Source of the DNA: DASTCZ01 sp035308165
GTDB lineage: Bacteria > Acidobacteriota > Terriglobia > Acidiferrales > UBA7541
DNA: 64,000 bases
NCBI GenBank assembly: GCA_035308165.1
Contig: DATGHC010000086.1
Coordinates: 17,016-81,015 of the forward strand
Direction of reading: 5' to 3'
Below the pieces are notes generated by a model that searched no databases, was not told the origin of the DNA, and saw only the letters and a list, made by a program, of their open reading frames with translations. Positions 34,285-45,216 of the stretch are shown in pieces. Numbering within the stretch: the first letter of the stretch is position 1; each line of letters starts with the position of its first letter. A program made the translations under genes and the position numbers.

Positions 34285-37003
34285 CCCGGAACACGACGGA
34301 GCGACGCGCATGGTTTCGAACAAAACAAATTCGAATGACCCGCTCTTCACACCTGATTTCTCGCTTAAGCAAAAGATTCGCTTGCGGTTAAGCGCATTGT
34401 TCCACGTGAAACAATTCGATCGCCAATTGGATTCCGAGCTGCGATTTCATGTCGAGAAGCAGACAGAGGCTGGGATTCGTGCCGGAATGAGCGGGCCAGA
34501 GGCGCGGCGTGCGGCGCTGCGTGAATTCGGAAATGTAGATCTAGCCAAAGAGGAATGTCGCGACGAGCGCGGAACGCGATTCCTGGAGCAGTTCTGGCAG
34601 GATGCGCGCTTTGGTCTGCGCATGCTGCGCAAGAATCCAGGTTTCGCTTCCGTCGTTGTGCTTACGCTTGCGTTGGGCATCGGCGCCAACACGGCGATAT
34701 TTTCTGTCGTCAACTCCGTCCTACTCCGCCCGCTTCCTTATCCCCAGCCCTATCAATTGGTGGAACTTGAATTGAAGTCGCAGCGCGGCGATTTGATTGA
34801 CTCCATGACCGTTCCGCAGTTTCAATTTTTCCGCGACCACAGCAGCGTGTTCCAAAGCGTGGCGGGATTTCGGGGCGGTCCCGACCTCAGCCTCAAGCAA
34901 GGCCAGACCATTGACTGGGTGACTTCCGCGCAGGTAACAGACAACTTCTTTCGAGTGCTAGGCGCCAGTCCAGTAATGGGGCGAGAGTTCCTCCGCGATG
35001 AAACCCGGCCCGGAGGCCCCACCACAACAATTCTAACCGACGAAATCTGGAGGAAGACGTTTGGCGCGGATCCTGAGATTATCGGCCGTCAAATTAATTT
35101 GGACGATAAAAGCTACACGGTAGTGGGCGTGATGCCGCGCGGATTCAAGCTGGTCGAGGGGCCGGCGGATCTCTTTATTCCCCTACACCTGGGCAACAGC
35201 ATGAGCGACCAAGGGACAAACACCGAGGTTCTTGCGCGGCTGAAGAATAATGAAAGCATCCACGCAGCCCAGGCGGACATGGCGGTGGTCTATGACCAGT
35301 TCCACCGGCAGGATGCGACGCAAGGAAACGACGCGGGAGTTCAATTGGTCGGTTACCAGGATTCACTGGTGAGTGACGTCAAACCGAGCCTGTTGTTGCT
35401 TTTTGGGGCGGTAGGCTTCCTGCTGCTGGTCGCCTGCGCCAACGTGGCCAGTCTTCTGCTGGCGCGTGCGAGCGCGCGGCAAACGGAAATATCCATTCGT
35501 CTGGCTCTCGGAGCGCGGCGCGGACGATTGGTCCGCCAATTCATCACCGAAAGTCTGCTGATGGCGCTGCTCGGCGGCGCAGCGGGGTTGCTGGCGGCCA
35601 CCTGGCTATTGAAGACGCTGACCGCCTCCATTCCATTCATCCTTCCTGCCAGCGTCTCCGTCAATTTGGATGGCAACGTCTTGGCTTTTACATTTCTGGT
35701 GGCGATCGCGACCAGCGTCGTTTTTGGACTGGCTTCTTTCCGGCAAACAACGAAGCTGGACCTGAATTCTTCGCTTAAGGAAGGTTCAAAAGGGTCTGCG
35801 GGCATCACCCGGAACCATACCGGCAGAATGCTGGTGATCGTTGAGGTGGCGCTTTCGGTAACCATGCTGATTGGAGCGGGGCTGCTGATTGAGAGCCTTT
35901 ATCGCTTGCGTCATCAGGATATCGGATTTGATCCGCAGAATGTGATCACCATGACCACGCCGTACACACCCCCCAAGAATACGCCGCTCGCGGCGGTGTG
36001 GAATTCGCAGCAAGTGATTATGAATCGCATCAAAGCATTGCCGGGCGTCGTGTCGGTGGCCGTGGTGAACGTTCCACCTCTGGTGGGCGGAGGCAACATG
36101 CCCGCGCAACGTCAAGGACACAATGAGAACAGCATCGGCGGGATGGAGATACGCGAAATCAGCCAGGAATTCTTCAAAACGCTCCGGATCCCCGTTCTGC
36201 AAGGGCGGGGCTTCGTTGAAAGCGACACGGAATCCTCCGTGCCGGTGGCGGTAATCAATGAGAATGTCGCGCGGAAATGGTGGAACGGCGCGAGCCCCAT
36301 CGGCGACCACATTATTGTGGGAATGTTCAACGGAAAGCGCTACACCGATAACCCGCGGCCCCTTGAAGTTGTGGGAGTCGTGGCAGGCGTGAAGGGCAAG
36401 ACGATTCGCGGAGATGCGCCGCCAACCGTTTATCTTCCCGCATCGCAGCTCATGAGCGACGGCAGTCCCCCGCGCGGCTGGGTGATTCGCACCGAAAACG
36501 GCGTGAACATCTCGTCCGAACTTCGGGCGATCGTCACCGAGGTCATCCCCGCCCAGCGTGTGCTGCTTCTCCTATCCATGCAGCAGGTGATTGGGATTTC
36601 CGTTGCCAGTACAAACTTCGATTCGCTGCTGATGGGTTTGTTCGCCGGGCTGGCGCTGTTGCTGACGGCGGTGGGCATTTACGGCGTGCTCAGCTTCACC
36701 GTCGCGCAGCGCACGCACGAAATTGGCATCCGAGTGGCGCTGGGCGCCAGGCGGATCGACGTTCTGCGTCTTGTGGTCGGCCAGGGAATGGTGCTGGCCT
36801 GGATGGGAATCGGCATTGGGATCCTTGCAGCAATGGGATTGACGCGCTTCCTGGAAACGCTGCTGTTCAATGTGCAACCGATTGACGCGCCCACCTACGC
36901 TGCGGTCGGGGTCACGCTGACCGGGGTGGCGCTTTTGGCCAGCTACATCCCCGCGCGTCGCGCGATGCGCGTGGACCCCATCACCGCTTTGCGCAACGAG
37001 TGA
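34274..37003 (+). CDS. ADOP family ABC-type permease 1
   Basis: Up to 909 residues. The ATG at 34310, preceded by GGAG, is an equally good start that would avoid the overlap with padR. An N-terminal prefix domain (FDRQLDSELRFHVEKQ ... EARRAALREFGN) precedes a MacB-like periplasmic core domain and two FtsX-type permease blocks (one ending SIRLALGARRGRLVRQF, the other GIRVALGARRIDVLRL). This is the acidobacterial duplicated orphan permease form (TIGR03434). No ATPase gene is present in the cluster, so partner and substrate are unknown. Confidence 0.9.
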   Translation: MRFNPEHDGATRMVSNKTNSNDPLFTPDFSLKQKIRLRLSALFHVKQFDRQLDSELRFHVEKQTEAGIRAGMSGPEARRAALREFGNVDLAKEECRDERGTRFLEQFWQDARFGLRMLRKNPGFASVVVLTLALGIGANTAIFSVVNSVLLRPLPYPQPYQLVELELKSQRGDLIDSMTVPQFQFFRDHSSVFQSVAGFRGGPDLSLKQGQTIDWVTSAQVTDNFFRVLGASPVMGREFLRDETRPGGPTTTILTDEIWRKTFGADPEIIGRQINLDDKSYTVVGVMPRGFKLVEGPADLFIPLHLGNSMSDQGTNTEVLARLKNNESIHAAQADMAVVYDQFHRQDATQGNDAGVQLVGYQDSLVSDVKPSLLLLFGAVGFLLLVACANVASLLLARASARQTEISIRLALGARRGRLVRQFITESLLMALLGGAAGLLAATWLLKTLTASIPFILPASVSVNLDGNVLAFTFLVAIATSVVFGLASFRQTTKLDLNSSLKEGSKGSAGITRNHTGRMLVIVEVALSVTMLIGAGLLIESLYRLRHQDIGFDPQNVITMTTPYTPPKNTPLAAVWNSQQVIMNRIKALPGVVSVAVVNVPPLVGGGNMPAQRQGHNENSIGGMEIREISQEFFKTLRIPVLQGRGFVESDTESSVPVAVINENVARKWWNGASPIGDHIIVGMFNGKRYTDNPRPLEVVGVVAGVKGKTIRGDAPPTVYLPASQLMSDGSPPRGWVIRTENGVNISSELRAIVTEVIPAQRVLLLLSMQQVIGISVASTNFDSLLMGLFAGLALLLTAVGIYGVLSFTVAQRTHEIGIRVALGARRIDVLRLVVGQGMVLAWMGIGIGILAAMGLTRFLETLLFNVQPIDAPTYAAVGVTLTGVALLASYIPARRAMRVDPITALRNE

Positions 37004-37029
37004 GGATTTGAGCCGGTAGAAACAACTTT

Positions 37030-39675
37030 ATGAGTTCACGGAGCTCAATTTGGCGTCGCGCTTCCATTTGGTTTTGGGCGCTGGTGCGCCGCGGAAAATT
37101 GGAGAGCGAGCTCGACGCCGAGCTGCGCTTTGACTTGGAGCGGCGCATTGCAGCGAAGCTGAGGGCAGGTGTGAACGCGGAAAGTGCGCGGCTCGCGGCC
37201 TTGCAAGAATTTGGCGGCGTCGAGCTGGCGAAAGAGGAGTGCCGCGACGCTCGCGGCACTCGTTTGCTGGAACAATTCTGGCAGGACGCGCGATTTGGTT
37301 TGCGCGTGCTGCGCAAGAGTCCCGGTTTTACCGCCGTTGCCGTCCTTACTCTTGCACTGGGCATCGGGGCGACCACCGCAATCTTCTCCGTGGTGAACGC
37401 CGTGCTTCTCCGCCCGCTTCCTTATCCCAACCAGAACCGGCTGGTGCGCGTTGAAGAGATGCACCCTGGTTCGCAGAACGCGTCCTTTACGTTTGCAAGT
37501 TTTCTGGACGTGGCCCGCGAATCGAAAGCAATTGAAAACATATCGGCCTACCGGCCCTGGTCATTCAACCTCACCGGCGATGCCGAGCCGGAACAGGTTC
37601 CCGGCGCGCTGGTCTCCGCGAATTTCTTTTCGGCGCTGGGCAGCAAACCATATTTGGGCAGGATGATCGGCATTGAGGATGATCAGCCTGATGGCGCAAA
37701 CCATGTTGCCGTTCTGAGCTACGCGCTTTGGCAAATCCGCTTCGGCGCAAATGCTGGAATTGTCGGCAGGACGATTCAAGTGAACGCGCAGGATTTCACC
37801 GTGATCGGAGTGATGCCCCCCGATTTTTCATTTCCTGAAGGAGCGAAGATTTGGTGCCCGCTGGTTCCGGGCGGAAGCGCACGAAACAACCGGCGAGCCC
37901 ACCTGCTGACTGTGATTGCTGATTTGCGCCGTGGCGAATCTCTAGGCGCGGCGCAGGGCGAGCTGGGAATCCTCGCCGCCCGCATCGAAAAACAAAATCC
38001 CGGTGTTGATCCGGAAATTTCAATCAGTGCCGTCTCGCTGAAAAATAGTCTGGTTGCGCCCGTTCGTCCCGCTCTGCTTATTCTGATTTCCGCTGTGAGC
38101 CTGCTGCAGTTTATTGCCTGCGCCAACGTGGCCAACCTGCTCCTGGCTCGCGCCACCTCTCGAACCAGGGAAATTGCCATTCGCTTGTCGCTGGGAGCAA
38201 GCCGGGCGCGGGTGGCGCGGCAACTGCTTACCGAAAGCATAATCGTCGCCCTGCTTGGCGGAGCGCTGGGATTTGCTGTGGCCTCCTGGAGCCTCAGATT
38301 CATCACCGCGATAAACGGGAAAGATATGCCGCGGTTCGGTGAGATCAATCTCGATTGGCGCGTCCTGATATTCACTCTCGGGCTTTCCTTTTTCAGCGCG
38401 CTGCTTTTTGGCATGGCCCCTGTGCTGGGCGGAATAAAGCTCGATCTAAGTACCTCGCTGAAGAAGGGCGCTTCGATTTCGGCTCACGGCGCGAGGCACG
38501 GGTCCAGCAGCACGCTTGTCGTACTGCAATTTGCGCTGGCCATGGTCTTGCTGGTTGGCGCCGGCCTGCTGGGCAACACCTTTATGCGGTTGCTGCGCGT
38601 GGGCACCGGGTTCAATCCGGAAAATCTCCTGACCATGCAGTTCTTTCTTTCGCCCGTGGAATTTCCGGAGGGCGATCTGAAGACCGCGGTTGTCCTGCAA
38701 CAAATGCTGGAGGGCGTTCGCTCCGTGCCCGGCGTGCGATCCGCGGGAGTCGTCAGCGCTCTCCCGATTTTGGGCGGGCCTGACACCGACTTCGTGATTC
38801 AAGGCCGCCCCGCTCCTCCGCTTAACGACGAACCTTCCGCTGACATTCGCTCCGTTGACCCCGGCTATTTTCGCGCCATGGCCATCCCACTTCTCAGCGG
38901 CCGCGAGTTTTCAGAAATGGATTCAGCCAAGTCCGCGCGTGTCATGATCATCAACGAGACCATGGCGCGCACCTTCTGGCCCAACGAAAGCCCTCTCGGT
39001 CAACGCGTCACCATGAAAGATTGGGGACCGCCCTTGACCGGCGAAATTGTGGGCGTCGTCGGGGACATTAAGACCGATGGGCTGGCGGCCGACGTGCGCC
39101 CAATGATTTATTGGCCCTACTTCCAATTTCCCGTGATCTTCGACGCCTTTGTGATCCGCACCGATGGGGATCCGCTCAGCGTGGTCTCTTCTGTAAAGGC
39201 GCGGGTTTGGTCCGTGGACAGGAACCTGCCGTTTTCAAGCATCGAAACCATGCAGCAGGTACTCTCCGATTCGCTGGCGCAACGCCGGCTTTACATGATT
39301 CTGGTGGGCGTTTTTGCCGGGGCCGCGTTGTTGCTCGCTGCCGTCGGGATTTATGGCTTGATGGCCTATTCCGTCAGCCAGCGCACGAATGAGCTTGGCA
39401 TTCGCATGGCCTTGGGCGCGCAGAGGACCGATGTCCTGCGCTTGGTCTTGCGACAGGGAATGAGGCTCGCGCTGATCGGCACGGCGGTGGGAATCGCGGC
39501 CGCGTTATTGCTTACGCGGCTCATGTCCACATTGTTGTATGGCGTAAAGCCGACCGATCCGCTCACCTTCGCGGGCGTCGCCGCTCTGCTGTCGATTGTG
39601 GCATTGATTGCGTGCTGCATTCCCGCGCGTCGCGCCACTCAAGTGCAGCCCATGACGGCTCTGCGCAACGAGTGA
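37030..39675 (+). CDS. ADOP family ABC-type permease 2
   Basis: 881 residues, 26 bases after permease 1. The prefix domain (ESELDAELRFDLERR, then RDARGTRLLEQFWQDARFG) and two FtsX blocks (IAIRLSLGASRARVARQ; GIRMALGAQRTDVLRL) are complete. The periplasmic core between the first membrane helix (about residue 105) and the FtsX block is as in MacB. The close similarity of the N-terminal 100 residues to the other copies points to tandem duplication. The C-terminal ending RRATQVQPMTALRNE is the family tail. Confidence 0.9.
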   Translation: MSSRSSIWRRASIWFWALVRRGKLESELDAELRFDLERRIAAKLRAGVNAESARLAALQEFGGVELAKEECRDARGTRLLEQFWQDARFGLRVLRKSPGFTAVAVLTLALGIGATTAIFSVVNAVLLRPLPYPNQNRLVRVEEMHPGSQNASFTFASFLDVARESKAIENISAYRPWSFNLTGDAEPEQVPGALVSANFFSALGSKPYLGRMIGIEDDQPDGANHVAVLSYALWQIRFGANAGIVGRTIQVNAQDFTVIGVMPPDFSFPEGAKIWCPLVPGGSARNNRRAHLLTVIADLRRGESLGAAQGELGILAARIEKQNPGVDPEISISAVSLKNSLVAPVRPALLILISAVSLLQFIACANVANLLLARATSRTREIAIRLSLGASRARVARQLLTESIIVALLGGALGFAVASWSLRFITAINGKDMPRFGEINLDWRVLIFTLGLSFFSALLFGMAPVLGGIKLDLSTSLKKGASISAHGARHGSSSTLVVLQFALAMVLLVGAGLLGNTFMRLLRVGTGFNPENLLTMQFFLSPVEFPEGDLKTAVVLQQMLEGVRSVPGVRSAGVVSALPILGGPDTDFVIQGRPAPPLNDEPSADIRSVDPGYFRAMAIPLLSGREFSEMDSAKSARVMIINETMARTFWPNESPLGQRVTMKDWGPPLTGEIVGVVGDIKTDGLAADVRPMIYWPYFQFPVIFDAFVIRTDGDPLSVVSSVKARVWSVDRNLPFSSIETMQQVLSDSLAQRRLYMILVGVFAGAALLLAAVGIYGLMAYSVSQRTNELGIRMALGAQRTDVLRLVLRQGMRLALIGTAVGIAAALLLTRLMSTLLYGVKPTDPLTFAGVAALLSIVALIACCIPARRATQVQPMTALRNE

Positions 39676-39702
39676 TGCGGAGATTACTTAGAGGAGAATT
39701 CT

Positions 39703-42396
39703 GTGGCTAGGCAGAATCCCATCTCGCAGCGAGTCTCATCTTGGGTGCGTGCGCTGTTGCACCGCGAAAAGGTGGAGAGCGAACTCGATGCCGAGCTGCG
39801 CTACGACCTGGAGAGGCGAACGGAAGCGAATGTGCGCGCGGGCATGGATCCAAAAACAGCAAAGCATGCTGCAGTGCGCGAGTTCGGCGGCCTGGAGTTG
39901 GCCAAAGAGGAATGTCGCGACGCCAGAGGAACGCAAATCCTCGAACAGGTCGGGCAAGACATCCGTTTCGCCCTGCGCACCCTCGCGAAGAGGCCTGGGT
40001 TCACTGCAACTGCAGTATTGACTCTGGCGTTGGGCATTGGCGTGAACACATCGATTTTTTCTCTGGTGTACTCATTGGCGCTGCGCCCTTTGCCCGTCAA
40101 AGATCCCGCCAAAGTTGTCAGCGTCTTTGAAGAATTTCGTGGGCATTATTCCCGCGGCGTTTACGGCTCGCCCTCCCTGCTGTCCTATCCGGAATATGTA
40201 GCTTTTCGCGAAAACACTCACATTTTCTCAGGGCTGGCCGCATTTGCGGACGATTCGCTATCGCTCGGCGGCGTAAGCGGTCAAGCGGTTGCAGGGCTCC
40301 TCGCCTCCTGCAACTACTTTGACGTGCTTGGCCGGGACATGGCGGTTGGGCGAGGCCTTCTTGCTGAGGATTGCCACACGCCTGGCGAGGGATCTGTTGC
40401 CGTTATCAGTTACGGGTTCTGGCAAAGTCATTTCGCCGGCGATGCGGCTGTGCTCGGGAAGACGCTCACACTGAACCGGCGGGTCTTCACAGTGGTTGGC
40501 GTCGCCGCGGCCAATTTCGGCGGCACGGAACTGCAAACGCCAGACGTTTGGCTTCCAATTACGGTTGCGCCACATCTGCTGCCGGACGAATTTAAGAATG
40601 GCAATTGGCTGGCACTGGACAATGTGAGCTGGCTCAACGTAGTTGGCCGGCTGAAACCGGGGATTTCGCACCGGCGCGCGGAAGAAGAGCTAGGCTTTCT
40701 TGCGCTACAGCGAGACGCGAATTATCCCGGCCGCCAAACCATTGTGACAGTGAACTCGGGCGCTTACTTGAACGGACCCGAAATGCGCAGCGTGGGCGCC
40801 TGGGTGGCCGCGGGAATCCTTGGGTTGGGCGGCTTTATTCTGGCCATCGCTTGCATAAACGTAATGAATCTTCTGCTGGCCCGCGCCCTATCACGAACCC
40901 AGGAAATCGGAGTCCGGCTCGCAATGGGAGCAAGCCGGATGCGTTTGATGCGGCAGCTTCTGACGGAAACGATTTTACTTGCCCTCCTGGGTGGCGCGGC
41001 CAGTGTAATCGTTGCGCAATGGCTTCCGTCGCTGCTGGCACGCTCGATTCCCGACTTGCGATTGAGTGCTCAGGTGGATCTGAGCATGAATTTGTCCATC
41101 CTCGCCTACGCGTTTTTGGCTTCACTGGTTGCGGCGCTGGTGTGCGGGCTGGCCCCTGCTCTTCAGGCCACCAAGCTTGATCTCGTCTTATCGTTGAAGG
41201 AAGAAGGGTTGCCGCTTTCGAGCGGCCGTGGGCGCACCCGGCTTCGCAGCTTGCTAATTATCGCCCAAGTTGCGGGATGCACGGTGCTGCTGGTCGCGGC
41301 AGGATTGCTGGCGCGAGGGCTGCGCCATGCCGAATCCGCGGGCCCGGGTTTCCTTACAAGGAATGTGATTGTCGTTTCGCTTGACTTGGCGAACCAGGGC
41401 TACAACGAGGCGCGCGCAGCTGCATTCCAGAGGGAACTGCGCGACCGCCTGGCTGCGATTCCCGGCGTCGTGGGTGTTGCTCGATCGGCCGTGATCCCCT
41501 GTGTCACCGGCTATATGACCGTCGTGACTCTTCCCGGCGGCATCACCGATGACAGTTCCCAATCGGTGTGGGGGAACATCGTCTCAGCAGACTATTTTCA
41601 GACTATGGGAATTCACTTGCTGCGCGGCAGGATGTTCACGGAGCAGGAAGCGCAGAGCCCTGGTGCGACCCCGGCAATCATCAGCGCCGCCATGGCACGG
41701 AGGTTCTGGGGTAATGCCGACCCTCTGGGCAAGGAATTTCTTGCCGGCAAAACTCCTTATCAAATCTTCGGAATCGCGCCGGATGTTCAAAATTCACATC
41801 TGGGCCAAACCGACGGGCCATTTTTCTATGGGGCAAGCGCGCCGGATATCGCGCTCGACTCCAAGATATTCCTGCGCACCACCGGAGACGCATCGGAAGT
41901 TGGAGCGGCGATTCGCCGGCTGACCCATCAGCTTGACGCCACCGTGATGCCCTCAACGGAATCGTATGAGCAGATGCTCAAGAAAATTCTGGAGCCCTCT
42001 CGGAGCATTGCCTCGCTGGTCGCGATCCTGGGCATTCTGGCCATGGTAATGGCGGTGGTCGGCGTGTGGGGGATGGTGGCTTACGCGGCCAGCCAGCGCA
42101 CCCATGAAATCGGCATACGCAAAGCGCTCGGCGCCCAGTCGCGGGACATCCTAAGCCTGTTGTTGGGGAACGGAGCCAGGCTTTCAGCCATGGGGCTTGC
42201 TCTAGGATTGGCGCTGGGGGCGGGTGTATCGCGGTTACTTTCAGCGGCGGGACTGCTCTTCGGGCTGAGCGCGTTTGATCCCATGACCTATCTGACTATT
42301 GCTGCAGCCCTCGCTGGCGTAACTCTTCTTGCGTGTTATCTTCCCGCGCGTCGCGCCATGCGCGTGGATCCGCTCATTGCGCTCCGGTACCAATAA
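39703..42396 (+). CDS. ADOP family ABC-type permease 3
   Basis: 897 residues with a GTG start at 39703 preceded by GAGGAG. Same domain order as its neighbours. The first FtsX block ends GVRLAMGASRMRLMRQL and the second GIRKALGAQSRDILSLL. The periplasmic region differs from the other copies in its middle part, which suggests different partners. It lies 27 bases after permease 2, so the operon continues. Confidence 0.9.
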   Translation: MARQNPISQRVSSWVRALLHREKVESELDAELRYDLERRTEANVRAGMDPKTAKHAAVREFGGLELAKEECRDARGTQILEQVGQDIRFALRTLAKRPGFTATAVLTLALGIGVNTSIFSLVYSLALRPLPVKDPAKVVSVFEEFRGHYSRGVYGSPSLLSYPEYVAFRENTHIFSGLAAFADDSLSLGGVSGQAVAGLLASCNYFDVLGRDMAVGRGLLAEDCHTPGEGSVAVISYGFWQSHFAGDAAVLGKTLTLNRRVFTVVGVAAANFGGTELQTPDVWLPITVAPHLLPDEFKNGNWLALDNVSWLNVVGRLKPGISHRRAEEELGFLALQRDANYPGRQTIVTVNSGAYLNGPEMRSVGAWVAAGILGLGGFILAIACINVMNLLLARALSRTQEIGVRLAMGASRMRLMRQLLTETILLALLGGAASVIVAQWLPSLLARSIPDLRLSAQVDLSMNLSILAYAFLASLVAALVCGLAPALQATKLDLVLSLKEEGLPLSSGRGRTRLRSLLIIAQVAGCTVLLVAAGLLARGLRHAESAGPGFLTRNVIVVSLDLANQGYNEARAAAFQRELRDRLAAIPGVVGVARSAVIPCVTGYMTVVTLPGGITDDSSQSVWGNIVSADYFQTMGIHLLRGRMFTEQEAQSPGATPAIISAAMARRFWGNADPLGKEFLAGKTPYQIFGIAPDVQNSHLGQTDGPFFYGASAPDIALDSKIFLRTTGDASEVGAAIRRLTHQLDATVMPSTESYEQMLKKILEPSRSIASLVAILGILAMVMAVVGVWGMVAYAASQRTHEIGIRKALGAQSRDILSLLLGNGARLSAMGLALGLALGAGVSRLLSAAGLLFGLSAFDPMTYLTIAAALAGVTLLACYLPARRAMRVDPLIALRYQ

Positions 42397-42429
42397 GGGG
42401 AACATCGCACCAAGCGAAGGGGGGCTGTT

Positions 42430-45135
42430 ATGCCTTCACACAACTCAATCTGGTCCCCAATTGCACAATGGGTTCGCGCTCTGCTCCGTCGCGGAAAAGT
42501 GGAAAGCGAGCTGGACGCAGAGTTGCGCTATGACCTGGAGCGGCGCGTCGAAGCGAAAATTCATGCGGGCATGAGCCTGGAAAATGCACGCCGGGCAGCG
42601 TTAAGCGAATTCGGACCGGTCGACCTCGCCAAGGAAGAATGTCGCGACGCCCGCGGCACGCAACTCCTCGAGCAGCTCTGGCAGGACATTCGATTTGGCT
42701 TGCGCCTCTTGCGCAAGAGTCCCGGCTTCACCGCCGTCGCCGTCCTCACTCTCGCCCTGGGTATCAGCGCGTCCACGGTGGTTTTCAGCGTTATCTATAA
42801 TGGGATGCTTCGCCCATTTCCCTACAAGGACGCAACCCGGCTAACGACTTTCAGTATTCAGGATCTGCGTAATACACACGTTTCAGAAAACGGCCCAGAC
42901 TCTCGTGGCGCTCTCACGTCAGATCAGCTGATCGCTTTTCAAGAACAAAGTAATTCCTTGGAAGATATCGTCGGATTCATGAACCGTGACGTTTTCTGCG
43001 AGGATGGCAGAGTCTCGCTACATCTCCAGGCTGCCTACGTGACTTCTAACACGTTTCAATTACTGGGCGTCGATCCCTTTTTGGGCCGTAGCATTATTCC
43101 TGAGGATGCGAACCTTTCGGCGGCCCCAGTTTTTGCGATGAATTATCGTCTGTGGGAAAGACATTTCAATTCAGATCCAACTATTGTAGGAACTTCCTTC
43201 GTGATAGACGGCGTGTCCAGGACGCTGGTCGCCGTAATGCCACCCAGATTCCAAATCGATAGCGACGACGTATGGATTCCGTCAAATCCTACCCCGGGTG
43301 ATTCCGGAATAAGTGCGAGTGCCGCTGAGCCTAACCGCGTATGGTGGCCGTTGGGGCGTCTAAGGTCTGCGCTGAGCGCCCGAGCCGCTTCCATCGATCT
43401 GACCATGATTGCCCAACGTCTCGCTAAGACTTCTCCTGGCCGCCTCCCACCTCAATTCGTCACTGTCATCACACGGCCATATGTCGATGTCGTCGTCGGA
43501 GAGTTTAAGGACACGCTGTACGCATTGGCTGGAGCTGTTGCAATGCTCTTACTAATCACCTGTACAAATGTTGCCAATCTCTTGCTCGCACATGGGACCA
43601 CTCGGGAAAGGGAGATTGCCATTCGAGCGGCGCTTGGCGCGACTCGTGGACGTCTGGTTCGGCAATTTCTCATCGAAACCTTAACGCTAGCTACCGCTGG
43701 GGCTCTGCTCGGATGCTTGCTCACCTACTGGGGCCTGAAGGGAATACTGACTGTGCTTCCCGACGGAACACTTCCGATGGAAGCCGTCATTGCGCTGAAT
43801 CCCTCTGCGCTGCTTTTTTCTCTGGGCGTGACCATTTTCACCACGCTACTGTGTGGGTTAGTCCTGGCAATGCATGGCGTGCGCGGCGAGTTAAATCCGC
43901 GCCTGGTAGGCACTGGCAGCGGCGCGAGCAAAGCAAGTAGAGGTCGAAAGTTTCGCGTCGGTCTTGTCATTGCGGAAATTGCCCTTTCAACCACTCTTCT
44001 GGCTGCCGCAGGACTGATGATGCGGACCCTATTTGCGCTGACGCGTATTGATCTCGGCTTCAGCCCATCAAATATTCTCGTTACTGAAATGTCGTTCCCC
44101 AAGGGGGCATTCTCTACGCCAGAGGGAAAAAGAGTTTTCTTGCGACGCATACTCCAGCGGATCGGAGCATCCCCTGGCGTCATCGCTTCCGCAACTTCCT
44201 TGTCGCTTCCTCCTTACGGAGGGCCTGGGAGCGACTTGGAGATTCCAGGTCGGCCAGATGCCGTTCGCTCAAGAGCAGGGATGGATTTATGCAGCGAAGG
44301 CTTCTTTCAAACCTTGGGAATGCATTTGCTCAGCGGCAGGTTATTCCGAGAGGCTGATATGGCGCCTTCAGCGCAGCGAGTAGTAGTGGTCGATGAGGTT
44401 CTTGCCAAACGTTTTTTTACGCAGAGCGATCCGGTGGGCAGCAAGGTTAGATTCAATGTGCTCGACCTAATCCCCGACGCGCCACACGCCACCTACTTTG
44501 AGATAATCGGCGTTGTTAGCAGCATCAAAAACTACGGATTGCGGAACCCCGCCATTCCGCAAGCCTACCTTCCTTACACGACCTTTGGCGCTCCTGGCGG
44601 CAATATTCTTGTGCGGTGCGCAGGAAACCCGCTTTCAGTGGCAAAAGAAGTGCATGACGCCGTCGAATCAGTGGACCGCGACGTGTCGCTAACGGAAACG
44701 AGCTCTCTCGGAACATATCTCCAAAGATTTTCCTACGCGTCGCCAGAATTTCGCCTCATCAGTTTCGGCTCATTCGCCGGAATTGGCCTTCTGCTCGTGA
44801 ACGCCGGAATCTTTGGGGTGATGGCCTTCACTGTTTCGACGCAGACCCACGAAATCGGTATCCGCATGGCACTCGGCGCACAGCGAGACACCATTCTAAG
44901 AATGATTCTCGCGACGGGCTTTCGGTTGATAGCGGTAGGTATTCTCATGGGTCTTTTGGCGAGCTACGGACTCACACGATTCCTTTCCAGACAAGTTTGG
45001 GGCGTCACTACTACCGACCACGGGACATTCGCTACCGTAGCGATTCTTGCCGCGCTCACTGGTTTGGCAGCCTGCTGGATCCCCGCCCGCCGCGCCACCC
45101 GCGTCGACCCCATGACCGCCCTCCGCCACGAATAG
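42430..45135 (+). CDS. ADOP family ABC-type permease 4
   Basis: 901 residues, 33 bases after permease 3. The N-terminal 115 residues are nearly the same as in permeases 2 and 3, but the rest is more divergent and its codon use is visibly less GC-biased, with fewer G/C third positions. Two FtsX blocks are intact (IAIRAALGATRGRLVRQF; GIRMALGAQRDTILRM). The mosaic of a conserved front and an atypical body could come from gene conversion between the copies or from acquisition of a diverged body. Confidence 0.9.
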   Translation: MPSHNSIWSPIAQWVRALLRRGKVESELDAELRYDLERRVEAKIHAGMSLENARRAALSEFGPVDLAKEECRDARGTQLLEQLWQDIRFGLRLLRKSPGFTAVAVLTLALGISASTVVFSVIYNGMLRPFPYKDATRLTTFSIQDLRNTHVSENGPDSRGALTSDQLIAFQEQSNSLEDIVGFMNRDVFCEDGRVSLHLQAAYVTSNTFQLLGVDPFLGRSIIPEDANLSAAPVFAMNYRLWERHFNSDPTIVGTSFVIDGVSRTLVAVMPPRFQIDSDDVWIPSNPTPGDSGISASAAEPNRVWWPLGRLRSALSARAASIDLTMIAQRLAKTSPGRLPPQFVTVITRPYVDVVVGEFKDTLYALAGAVAMLLLITCTNVANLLLAHGTTREREIAIRAALGATRGRLVRQFLIETLTLATAGALLGCLLTYWGLKGILTVLPDGTLPMEAVIALNPSALLFSLGVTIFTTLLCGLVLAMHGVRGELNPRLVGTGSGASKASRGRKFRVGLVIAEIALSTTLLAAAGLMMRTLFALTRIDLGFSPSNILVTEMSFPKGAFSTPEGKRVFLRRILQRIGASPGVIASATSLSLPPYGGPGSDLEIPGRPDAVRSRAGMDLCSEGFFQTLGMHLLSGRLFREADMAPSAQRVVVVDEVLAKRFFTQSDPVGSKVRFNVLDLIPDAPHATYFEIIGVVSSIKNYGLRNPAIPQAYLPYTTFGAPGGNILVRCAGNPLSVAKEVHDAVESVDRDVSLTETSSLGTYLQRFSYASPEFRLISFGSFAGIGLLLVNAGIFGVMAFTVSTQTHEIGIRMALGAQRDTILRMILATGFRLIAVGILMGLLASYGLTRFLSRQVWGVTTTDHGTFATVAILAALTGLAACWIPARRATRVDPMTALRHE

Positions 45136-45216
45136 CGTCTCCATCCGTAAATTTCGCTTTGAACGTTGTGCGCCTCGCCCTGGGGTTGTATATTCGGGCT
45201 TCCTCGGAGGCGAGCG

